A stretch of DNA of 5,947 bases from an uncultured Lachnospiraceae bacterium (GCA_902803745.1 CADCRB010000100.1:1-5947); one strand, 5' to 3'. Shown: positions 1-5,947, counted from the first letter of the stretch. Notes: generated by a model not told the origin, from the sequence alone. Numbers and translations: made by a program.

Positions 1-1431
1 AAGCTCATCCATATCCACATTTATCTCTATATGGTGCTTCGCACTTGAAAGTTTGGACAAAAGGCAAACCGTCTCAAAATTCGCTGTCCGCGGAAACATA
101 TCAATGACTGACAATCTGACCGGCTCATAGCCTGCATCGATCATCATATGAAGATCCCTTGCAAGAGAAGTGATCTTGCAGGAAACATAGACTATATTTT
201 TCACTCCGTAATCAAGGATTTTGCGAAGAGCCTTGGGATTGACACCGTCACGCGGCGGATCAAGAATGATAAGCTCCGGCTTCTCAGCTACCTCATCCAG
301 CACCTTCAAGACATCCCCGCACAGAAACTCCACATTGCTTATTCCGTTCAGTCCGGCATTTATCCGCGCTGCCTCGACAGCCTCCGGAACGATCTCCACA
401 CCGAAGATCCGGGACTCGGAGTCCGACATAAGCTGAGCGATCGTACCCGTTCCCGAGTAGAGATCATATACTGTGCCTGCGCCGCTTCCCGCTGCATCCT
501 TCACATATTCCCGCACTCTTGAGTACAGGACCTCAGCTCCATGGGTATTCGTCTGAAAAAAAGAAAACGGAGAGATCCTGAATCTCAGTCCCAGCACCTC
601 ATCAAATATATAATCTCTCCCGGAGATCACCACGGTGCTCTCATTCTTTACAGTATCTGCCACATCATCATCCATGGTATGCAGAACCCCTGCAAGACTC
701 CCATGCAGCGGAAGCTTCCCGATCCCTGCAGCAAAGACCTCCCTGTCCAGCTCCCCCTGCGTAGTAGTGACTATATCTACAAGGATCTCCCCAGTATTTA
801 ACCCCTTTCTGACCAGCAGATTTCTGAGAAATCCCGTCCCGGACTGTCTGTGATAGAAAGGCAGCTCATGATTATGTGCATAGGCCTCGGCATAAGCCCT
901 TATCATCCGGAAATCCGCATCCACGATATTACAGTCCGGTGTATCTATGACATCCATGAAATGCCCCGGCACATGCATCCCGAGAGTGAGAGGCCCGTCT
1001 TTTACGGCATTTCCGAAAGAAAACTCCATCTTGTTGCGATATCCGCAAAACTCCGGCGAACCTGTGATACCCTCGTATATCCCGTCAAGCCTGTCCTCAA
1101 TGCCATGCTGCTTCAAAGAACGTCTCATTATCTCCCGGGCCATCCCGTCCTTTATCTCAAGTTCCCTGTCATACGGTATCCTCTGATACACGCATCCGCC
1201 GCAGGGATCGCACACACTGCATCCCTCCAGGCTCTCCATCTCAGATCGTAAAAGCACCTGAAGAAGTCTGCCCTCCTTAAGCCCGGCCTTGTTTTTATTT
1301 AAAATAAAAGAGATCTCCTGTCCGGGAAGCGTGTTCTTTACTGCTACATCAACGCCTTCCACGGTGGCGATCCCCTTATTCGGGAAGATGAGATCTCTCA
1401 CCTTCCCACGGTATGTCTCACCTTTTTTCAC
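1..1431 (-). CDS. rlmD: 23S rRNA (uracil-5-)-methyltransferase, RlmD/RumA family (3' end cut by window)
   Basis: This is a SAM-dependent enzyme that methylates C5 of a uridine in 23S rRNA (U1939 in E. coli numbering; Gram-positive RlmCD enzymes also modify U747). 477 residues are visible and no stop is reached. Domains in order are: an N-terminal TRAM-like RNA-binding domain (about 3-60), an Fe-S cluster site with C71, C77, C80 and distant C167 matching the E. coli C-x5-C-x2-C...C pattern, and a Rossmann methyltransferase domain. Motifs seen are SFFQTN (Q293), DLYSGTGT (323-330), GVE (E346, SAM ribose), LDPPRDG (D391), SCK with the expected nucleophile C418, and FETVCLL with general base E453. 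GTG at 1431 is the only reasonable start, because the codon before it is the in-frame TAA of the preceding gene and AGAGG lies 5 nt upstream. The protein continues past the usual family end after FETVCLL, so a C-terminal extension lies outside. Which uridine it modifies cannot be told from sequence. Confidence 0.93.
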   Translation of the reverse strand, partial: MKKGETYRGKVRDLIFPNKGIATVEGVDVAVKNTLPGQEISFILNKNKAGLKEGRLLQVLLRSEMESLEGCSVCDPCGGCVYQRIPYDRELEIKDGMAREIMRRSLKQHGIEDRLDGIYEGITGSPEFCGYRNKMEFSFGNAVKDGPLTLGMHVPGHFMDVIDTPDCNIVDADFRMIRAYAEAYAHNHELPFYHRQSGTGFLRNLLVRKGLNTGEILVDIVTTTQGELDREVFAAGIGKLPLHGSLAGVLHTMDDDVADTVKNESTVVISGRDYIFDEVLGLRFRISPFSFFQTNTHGAEVLYSRVREYVKDAAGSGAGTVYDLYSGTGTIAQLMSDSESRIFGVEIVPEAVEAARINAGLNGISNVEFLCGDVLKVLDEVAEKPELIILDPPRDGVNPKALRKILDYGVKNIVYVSCKITSLARDLHMMIDAGYEPVRLSVIDMFPRTANFETVCLLSKLSSAKHHIEINVDMDEL

Positions 1432-1809
1432 TTAAGCCTCTGACTTCTTGGGCTCCTCCTCATCCTCGAAGAGATCATCCTCGTCGTCAAAGTCGTCGCC
1501 GTCATCAAAATCATCCAGATAATCAGGAGTGAAATACTTATATACGGCAAAAGCTATACATGCTACGGCAACGATCGCGCCGATCACCGCAAGTACTGTG
1601 ATAATTGGACTCTTCTTGCTCATTTCAGCTTCCTCCTCATCCTTTCTCAGGATCTCGTTTAATTTTGATGCTGCAAGGATTTCCTTTATATCATTATTAT
1701 CCCTGTAGCTTTTGATCTGGCTTGCAATCTCTTCCTTCTTTCCCGTAATGGTATTAAGGAGACATGCACAGCCTTCTTTTGCGCTTGTAAATAACCCGTC
1801 CAGATTCAT
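1432..1809 (-). CDS. Small single-pass membrane protein with acidic C-terminal tail, unknown function
   Basis: The function of this 125-residue protein is not known. Residues 1-62 look soluble and helical, rich in Lys and Glu. Residues about 67-90 are one hydrophobic segment (core ITVLAVIGAIVAVACIAFAV). YKYFTPDYLDDF follows, and then a tail of almost only Asp, Glu and Phe (about 97-119), ending in KKSEA. Lysines just before the segment suggest N-in, tail-out by the positive-inside rule, but this is weak. I recall small Lachnospiraceae proteins with the same TM, FTPDYL and Asp/Phe-rich tail layout, so this is probably a conserved family rather than a spurious ORF. The ATG at 1809 has GGAGG 7 nt upstream. 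The gene sits 31 nt after pcrA and directly abuts rlmD in the same frame, so it is probably expressed with both. An internal ATG at residue 63 also has a strong ribosome site. Confidence 0.8.
   Translation of the reverse strand: MNLDGLFTSAKEGCACLLNTITGKKEEIASQIKSYRDNNDIKEILAASKLNEILRKDEEEAEMSKKSPIITVLAVIGAIVAVACIAFAVYKYFTPDYLDDFDDGDDFDDEDDLFEDEEEPKKSEA
1437..1441 (-). promoter_or_regulatory. Ribosome binding site for the GTG start of rlmD
   Basis: AGAGG lies 5 nt before the GTG at 1431, inside the last codons of the preceding membrane-protein gene. It is a moderate match to the Shine-Dalgarno consensus. With the stop and start codons directly adjacent (TAA then GTG), most rlmD translation may depend on ribosomes terminating on the upstream gene. 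Confidence 0.55.
1631..1637 (-). promoter_or_regulatory. Possible internal ribosome binding site inside the small membrane protein gene
   Basis: AGGAGGA lies 7 nt before an in-frame ATG at 1623-1621 (residue 63 of the 125-residue protein). Starting there would give a 63-residue product holding just the TM segment and acidic tail. The match and spacing are better than many real starts. However, the same bases encode an Asp/Glu-rich stretch (GAT GAG GAG GAA), which makes such motifs by chance. Confidence 0.35.
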
Positions 1810-1844
1810 ATCCGTACCTCCATAACTAATGTTGATTTTATCAT
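1806..1844 (-). other. Possible 12-codon bridging mini-ORF between pcrA and the membrane protein gene
   Basis: An ATG at 1844-1842 overlaps the pcrA stop (ATGA) and opens a frame reading MIKSTLVMEVRI. Its TGA at 1808-1806 overlaps the ATG of the next gene (again ATGA). The ORF therefore exactly spans the gap and could pass terminating ribosomes on. It has no clear Shine-Dalgarno site of its own, and a frame this short can arise by chance. Confidence 0.2.
1817..1821 (-). promoter_or_regulatory. Ribosome binding site of the small membrane protein gene
   Basis: GGAGG is located 7 nt upstream of the ATG at 1809, within the 31-nt gap after pcrA. It is the strongest initiation signal in that gap and fixes the start of the 125-residue protein. 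Confidence 0.75.
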
Positions 1845-4168
1845 AATCGCTTCAGCTTCGCAAATCCCGCAAACATCTTCTTTACGCCATGATCGTCAAA
1901 ATCAACCGTAACCTCGTAATCTCTTCCCCCATCCTTGATATCGAGCACACTGCCTTCCCCAAACTTGAAATGTCGCACTCTGTCACCCACGGTGTAATCA
2001 GGTTTTACGGGAGTCATATCACTCCCAAGCTTTATCTTTCCCTTCAGTGAACTGCTTCTTCCTGAAGGCTTGCGTGTCACGCTTACAGAAGAACGGCCCT
2101 CGGACTTTCCTGTACCTGTATACGGCCAGCCGGATCCATTGCTGCTTCGTGACGGATATTCATACGATCCATCAGAGAATCTTACAGGTCTGTCGGTCTT
2201 ATCGGGACTTACATTCATATCCAGCAGTCCGAAAGGCATCTCCTTTACAAACCTTGATGCAGTCGCATACCTCGTTTCTCCGTTCACCATACGTGATCTG
2301 GCACACGTCAGAGTAAGCTCTTCCATAGCTCTTGTGATCCCCACATAGCAAAGGCGTCTCTCTTCCTCTATATCCTTCACATCACCGCTTGATACCGCCA
2401 TGTATCCGGGGAATAAGCCCTCCTCCATTCCCACAAGATACACATGGGGAAACTCCAGCCCCTTGGAATTATGCATCGTCATTATAAGAACCTTATCATC
2501 ATTTGAGGGATCGGAGTCGGCATCTACCGTCGCGCCCTCCACACCGTTCATTCTCATAAAATCTATGAGAGACGGCAGCTCGCCGCTCTCCAGTTTATCG
2601 TGCTCATACTCATCAAAAGAATCCTTGAGCTTATTAATGTATTCCTCCTGTTCGAGATATTTCTCCGTACTGTCAGCCTCATCCGCAAGGTAATCCATAT
2701 AGCCCGATGCTTTTATCACTCTGTCCGTCATATCGGACAGAGTCATCCCCGCAGTTTCCTCCCGAAGGCTTATGATCATATCATAAAATTCTTTCATTCC
2801 ACGTCCGGCCTTACCGCCTATCCCTGCGTTCTCACACCTCCCGCAGGCCTCAAGCAGCGATATGTTATTTGCGGAAGCAAATCCGGAGATATTATCCAGG
2901 CTTGCAGTGCCAATCCCCCTCTTTGGGATGTTTATTATTCTCGCTGTCCTCATATCATTCGTACCTATGACGACAGTGAGAAGATATGATGTCACATCCT
3001 TGATAACCTTTGTATCCCAAAACCTCAGCCCCTTCACCAGATCATAGTCTATGCCTCTCACCCGGAAAGCATCCTCAAATTCCTTTGACTGGACATTGGT
3101 GCGCATAAGGATTGCGAAATCTTTATAATGAGCCTTTCCTGCCTCTACCGTATCTCTAATATCATCAGCCACAAACGAAGCCTCTCCGGATGCAGAGTCA
3201 AGCTGCCTGAACCTGATCTTTCTTCCGTCTTCTGCCTCCGTCCATAGTTCCTTGTCCTTCCTGCCCCTGTTATTAGATATGACCTGATTCGCAGCCTTGA
3301 GTATATTTGCAGTAGAACGGTAATTCTGCTCGAGCCGCACTACATAAGCATCCTTATATATCTTTTCAAAATCCAGGATATTCCTGATGTCCGCACCTCT
3401 GAAAGCGTATATGGACTGATCGTCATCGCCCACCACGCAGAGATTCCTGTGCTTTTTTGCAAGCATTGATATCAGTACAAACTGTGCCATATTTGTATCC
3501 TGATACTCATCAACCATGATATAGATGAATTTATCCTGATAATGCTCCAGCACCTCCGGGAATCTCTTGAAGATCTCTATGACATTCAGGATCAGGTCAT
3601 CAAAATCCATCTGATCGTTGGCTTTTAATGTTTTCTGATATTCCTTATAGACTTCAACATAGGGTTTCATATAGAAGTCACCGTCATTTTCCGTTTCAAA
3701 GTCTGCCGGGGACTTCATTTCATCCTTCGCTCCGGAGATCACGTTCAGGATTGATTTTTCCTTATACTGTTTCGTGTCTATCTGGAGTCTTTTGCATATC
3801 TCCCGCACTATGGCACGCTGGTCAGTCTGATCAGCTATCTCGAAGTTCTTTCCGTAGCCCAGTCTTTCTGCCTCTGTAAATAAGATTCGAAGACAAAGTG
3901 AGTGAAAGGTGGACACAGTTATATCCCGCGATGCACCGGGGCACATTACAGCAACCCTGTCGCGCATCTCCCTTGCAGCTTTATTGGTAAAAGTAAGAGC
4001 CAGGATGCTCCATGGCTTTACTCCCAGCTCTTCTATAAGATACGCGGTTCTGTAGGTAAGCGCCCTTGTCTTCCCTGACCCGGCGCCTGCCAGTATGAGC
4101 ACAGGTCCGTCGACGGCCTTCACAGCCTCCAGCTGCCTGTCATTAAGTTCTGCTTCAAAATCGATCAA
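1841..4168 (-). CDS. pcrA: ATP-dependent DNA helicase, UvrD/PcrA family
   Basis: This is a superfamily 1A 3'-5' DNA helicase acting in nucleotide excision repair, in removal of recombinase filaments and at replication-transcription conflicts in the cytoplasm. The 775 residues compare with about 730-750 for Bacillus PcrA. Motifs in order are: Q motif LNDRQ (Q12), Walker A AGAGSGKT (27-34, K33), Ia LALTFTNKAA (56-65), Ib VSTFHSL, II VDEYQDTN (219-226), III VVGDDDQSIYAFRGAD (245-260), IV EQNYRST (280-286), V MTMHNSKGLEF (563-573) and VI CYVGITRA (607-614, R613). A Ser/Gly-rich linker (about 655-712) leads to the C-terminal Tudor-like domain (about 725-775, VGDRVRHFKFGEGSV), the RNA-polymerase-contacting part of PcrA. 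All catalytic motifs are intact. The start is TTG at 4168: an in-frame TAG lies two codons upstream and the next Met is far inside. The motif around 376-400 departs from consensus. Confidence 0.97.
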   Translation of the reverse strand: MIDFEAELNDRQLEAVKAVDGPVLILAGAGSGKTRALTYRTAYLIEELGVKPWSILALTFTNKAAREMRDRVAVMCPGASRDITVSTFHSLCLRILFTEAERLGYGKNFEIADQTDQRAIVREICKRLQIDTKQYKEKSILNVISGAKDEMKSPADFETENDGDFYMKPYVEVYKEYQKTLKANDQMDFDDLILNVIEIFKRFPEVLEHYQDKFIYIMVDEYQDTNMAQFVLISMLAKKHRNLCVVGDDDQSIYAFRGADIRNILDFEKIYKDAYVVRLEQNYRSTANILKAANQVISNNRGRKDKELWTEAEDGRKIRFRQLDSASGEASFVADDIRDTVEAGKAHYKDFAILMRTNVQSKEFEDAFRVRGIDYDLVKGLRFWDTKVIKDVTSYLLTVVIGTNDMRTARIINIPKRGIGTASLDNISGFASANNISLLEACGRCENAGIGGKAGRGMKEFYDMIISLREETAGMTLSDMTDRVIKASGYMDYLADEADSTEKYLEQEEYINKLKDSFDEYEHDKLESGELPSLIDFMRMNGVEGATVDADSDPSNDDKVLIMTMHNSKGLEFPHVYLVGMEEGLFPGYMAVSSGDVKDIEEERRLCYVGITRAMEELTLTCARSRMVNGETRYATASRFVKEMPFGLLDMNVSPDKTDRPVRFSDGSYEYPSRSSNGSGWPYTGTGKSEGRSSVSVTRKPSGRSSSLKGKIKLGSDMTPVKPDYTVGDRVRHFKFGEGSVLDIKDGGRDYEVTVDFDDHGVKKMFAGFAKLKRL

Positions 4169-4173
4169 CTGCT

Positions 4174-4181
4174 ACCTCCTC
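4174..4181 (-). promoter_or_regulatory. Strong ribosome binding site fixing the TTG start of pcrA
   Basis: GAGGAGGT ends 5 nt before the TTG at 4168 (AGGAGG is 6 nt away). The in-frame TAG at 4174-4172 excludes any longer protein. No ATG occurs before the Walker A motif, so this site identifies the TTG as the true start. Confidence 0.8.
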
Positions 4182-4192
4182 AATTTGTTTGC

Positions 4193-4219
4193 AAAACAGA
4201 GAATGCCCGTCATAGTCTG
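4193..4219 (-). terminator. Weak hairpin followed by four T, possible partial terminator or attenuator before pcrA
   Basis: In the 63-nt gap after the sensor gene, the minus strand reads CAGA, CT, ATG, a five-base loop ACGGG, CAT, TC, TCTG, then TTTT. CAGA pairs with TCTG and ATG with CAT, separated by a 2x2 mismatch. The stem is only seven pairs, poor in G+C near the loop, and the T run is short. It would at best be a leaky terminator, and chance is a fair explanation. Confidence 0.2.
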
Positions 4220-4231
4220 GTCAGATACGAT

Positions 4232-5947
4232 TCAGTCCTGCCTCAGAGTTTCACCGGTCCAGTGGCTCACCACCAGATTGATCTCATTGTTTATAAGCGC
4301 AAAACTGATATTATATTCGTTATCAAGATCTATGAGCATGATCCCAAGCTGATATCCACCGTAGTGAAGAGGCATGGCAAAGAAACTATGGTTTACCCCT
4401 CCCTCCAGATATCTGTAATCCATTACATCTGCTGTATCCGTAGCCTGATGTATCTCATCTACGATATGCACTCCGGTCCTGTCGCGGAAAGCTTTTAGAT
4501 AAAGCTTGTCGGGCAGATCAAACTTTACTCCCTTCTTCTGCTTTATGGCTCTACCATACATAAAGATGCTGGCACTTATGACTCCTATACAGGGCAGCGC
4601 CTCCATAAGCTTGCCGAATCTTTCAGGATCATCCGGCTCAATGGCGACCAGTCGTTCAGAAAACTTCGCAAGAGAAGCGTGTTTCGAACCCACTACCTTT
4701 CTCATGTCTCCTGACTTACGCTCCAGACTTTCTGCCACCGTGCTCTTTATCCTTGCGATCAGATTTGAAAGCTCCATTCTGGAGATTTCTGACATCTCCC
4801 GCGCACAATATACACGGTAAATGCTGTCCAATACACGGAACAGTTTGTCGCAATCAATAGTATCCGTCCCTCCCGGTCCGAAGATATTACCAAAGGAATG
4901 ATCATTTACATGCATTGATCTGCGGCGCACCACATCTCCAAGATGGGTTTCCAGAAGTCTCAGGAAGAAATCCTCCAGAAGCTTTCTCTGACATCCTGCC
5001 TGATATTCGTGCGCATCTCCTGTGAATATGAAATCCACCATGGCAGATGCAAGCGAGGGTATATCAAAGAACATCCCCGTTCGGAAATTCTTTCTTTTTT
5101 CAAAATTGAAAAGCTGGAAATACGGATCATAGCCCGCAGATTCACGGTTTATAAAATGGCACTTAAGGATCTTATCTTCCGCCTTCTCCCCGTCTGCCAT
5201 TCTGGCAGCGAGTGTTATAGCCTCATATCCCAGAGCAATATGAGACGTGGATACAGATGCAAGCGGCGGATCAAGATAAGCGCTCTCGCTGATATCATCA
5301 TAGCCTGTGACATAGATGTCCCTTCCGACTTTGATATCCTTTTCCCTCAGCACCCTGTATATCGCCTGAGCCTGCCAGTCATTGCTGCAGATCACGGCAT
5401 CCGCTCCCGGATTATCCTCTATCAGTTTCCTCGCTTCTTCTATGCAGCCCGGCCTGTGATCGCCCCTGGCTATCATTCTGTCCTCCACATGAAGCCCGGC
5501 CGCCTTCATGGATTCCATATAAGTCGAGAGTCTCTCCTCAGCATCCCCCGAGTATTCAGGCCCTGCAAACATAAGTATCCTGGCGCAGCCCTTATTGTTG
5601 ATAAGATACTCCATGGCCTCTTTTATCCCCGTAGTATTATCATAATAAAGACACGGAATACCTTCGTGCTTGTCAGACAGAGTAAGCTGCGGTTTCCCGG
5701 CAGTCAACTGCATAAAAGGAGCAAAATCCTCACTATCCTTGACCACAGCGCTGGAAGGAGTAATGATAGCCTCTATGCTCTTCTGGTCAGCAAGCTGATA
5801 GAGCACATTCTTGGCTTCATCTACACCATAAATACCCCCCACTATGATCAAAAGATTGATTCTTTTTTCTTCAGCCGCCATTCTGGCTCCCGTGACTACT
5901 CCGTCAAAATAATCACTGGTGAGCTCAGGAACCAGCAGCGCTACCGT
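4232..5947 (-). CDS. LacI/GalR-type ligand-binding sensor with GAF-like C-terminal domain (5' end cut by window)
   Basis: This is probably a cytoplasmic ligand-responsive regulator; its ligand and output are unknown. 571 residues are visible and the frame is open to the window edge. Residues 1-275 (numbered from the edge) form a periplasmic-binding-protein-like fold of the LacI/GalR kind. It opens with strand TVALLVPEL and the helix SDYFDGVVTGAR. Later come YDNTTGIKEAMEYL (DN at 103-104), the ERLSTYMESMKAAGL region (about 138-152), ICSNDW, YVTGYDDISESAYLDPPLASVS (in two parts, about 212-232) and a final GYEA helix. Residues about 280-440 are mainly helical and possibly coiled-coil (REMSEISRMELSNL). 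Residues about 440-565 (FAMPLHYGGYQLGIMLIDLD) look like the GAF-like domain that often precedes GGDEF or AraC outputs. No output domain follows: it stops at TGA 4232. An N-terminal helix-turn-helix may lie outside. The ATG at 5881 is internal, since starting there removes the first strand. Confidence 0.8.
   Translation of the reverse strand, partial: TVALLVPELTSDYFDGVVTGARMAAEEKRINLLIIVGGIYGVDEAKNVLYQLADQKSIEAIITPSSAVVKDSEDFAPFMQLTAGKPQLTLSDKHEGIPCLYYDNTTGIKEAMEYLINNKGCARILMFAGPEYSGDAEERLSTYMESMKAAGLHVEDRMIARGDHRPGCIEEARKLIEDNPGADAVICSNDWQAQAIYRVLREKDIKVGRDIYVTGYDDISESAYLDPPLASVSTSHIALGYEAITLAARMADGEKAEDKILKCHFINRESAGYDPYFQLFNFEKRKNFRTGMFFDIPSLASAMVDFIFTGDAHEYQAGCQRKLLEDFFLRLLETHLGDVVRRRSMHVNDHSFGNIFGPGGTDTIDCDKLFRVLDSIYRVYCAREMSEISRMELSNLIARIKSTVAESLERKSGDMRKVVGSKHASLAKFSERLVAIEPDDPERFGKLMEALPCIGVISASIFMYGRAIKQKKGVKFDLPDKLYLKAFRDRTGVHIVDEIHQATDTADVMDYRYLEGGVNHSFFAMPLHYGGYQLGIMLIDLDNEYNISFALINNEINLVVSHWTGETLRQD

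Noticed and set aside
148..1251. Several plus-strand ORFs of 70-130 codons
   Set aside because: They lie antisense to rlmD, whose protein shows the full set of family motifs in order. They lack ribosome sites and recognisable domains.
1447..1521. Tandem-repeat-like GA-rich/TC-rich DNA
   Set aside because: The pattern follows from Asp and Glu codons of the acidic tail. No exact repeat unit or array is visible.
1840..1845. TATGAT as a -10 promoter box before the membrane-protein gene
   Set aside because: No acceptable -35 element is found 16-18 nt upstream, and the bases are explained by the pcrA stop region. The gap is too short to need its own promoter.
2047..3047. Plus-strand ORFs opposite the helicase gene
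   Set aside because: They are shadows of pcrA codon usage; the overlapping minus-strand protein is unambiguous.
4232..4498. Degenerate GGDEF domain at the end of the sensor protein
   Set aside because: The GGVNHSFF stretch lies inside the GAF-like domain and lacks the surrounding GGDEF motifs. The 63 nt after the stop do not encode GGDEF remnants in any frame I read.
4095..4820. Plus-strand ORFs across the pcrA start and the sensor gene
   Set aside because: They show no domain or good ribosome site, and they cross or oppose clear coding sequence.
4960..5145. Second minus-strand ORF of 61 codons
   Set aside because: It lies in another frame inside the sensor gene, where the LacI-type fold and linker read through without interruption.

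Overview
The window is a fully coding stretch of chromosome with all genes on the minus strand. It most likely comes from a Clostridia (Firmicutes) genome, probably a member of the Lachnospiraceae. Four things point there: strong purine-rich Shine-Dalgarno sites (AGGAGG/GGAGG), free use of ATA and AGA/AGG codons with G+C in the mid-to-high 40s percent (rough count on a few lines), a PcrA-type helicase with Clostridia-like motif wording, and a small TM-plus-acidic-tail protein of a kind I associate with Lachnospiraceae. No ribosomal marker is present, so this placement is an inference.

Layout in the direction of transcription (high to low coordinates): (1) 5947-4232, the 3' part of a LacI/GalR-type sugar-binding-fold sensor protein followed by a helical linker and a GAF-like C-terminal domain. 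Its true start lies beyond the window. (2) A 63-nt gap with a weak hairpin. (3) 4168-1841, a complete 775-residue UvrD/PcrA DNA helicase starting at TTG. (4) A 31-nt gap bridged exactly by a possible 12-codon mini-ORF. (5) 1809-1432, a 125-residue single-pass membrane protein of unknown function with a very acidic C-terminus and a credible internal second start. (6) 1431-1, a 23S rRNA m5U methyltransferase of the RlmD/RumA family starting at GTG directly after the stop of gene 5. Its C-terminus runs off the window.

The tight spacing suggests pcrA, the membrane protein and rlmD are co-transcribed, with translation coupled at the last two junctions. Whether the regulator belongs to the same transcript is open. 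I see no tRNA/rRNA, insertion sequence, CRISPR array, attachment site or convincing promoter. No non-coding stretch reaches 300 bases.

This is mostly housekeeping sequence. I do not see a new defence or mobile system. The points worth a second look are the architecture of the sensor protein (no output domain within the window), the translation arrangements around the small membrane protein, and some departures from consensus in the helicase and methyltransferase.
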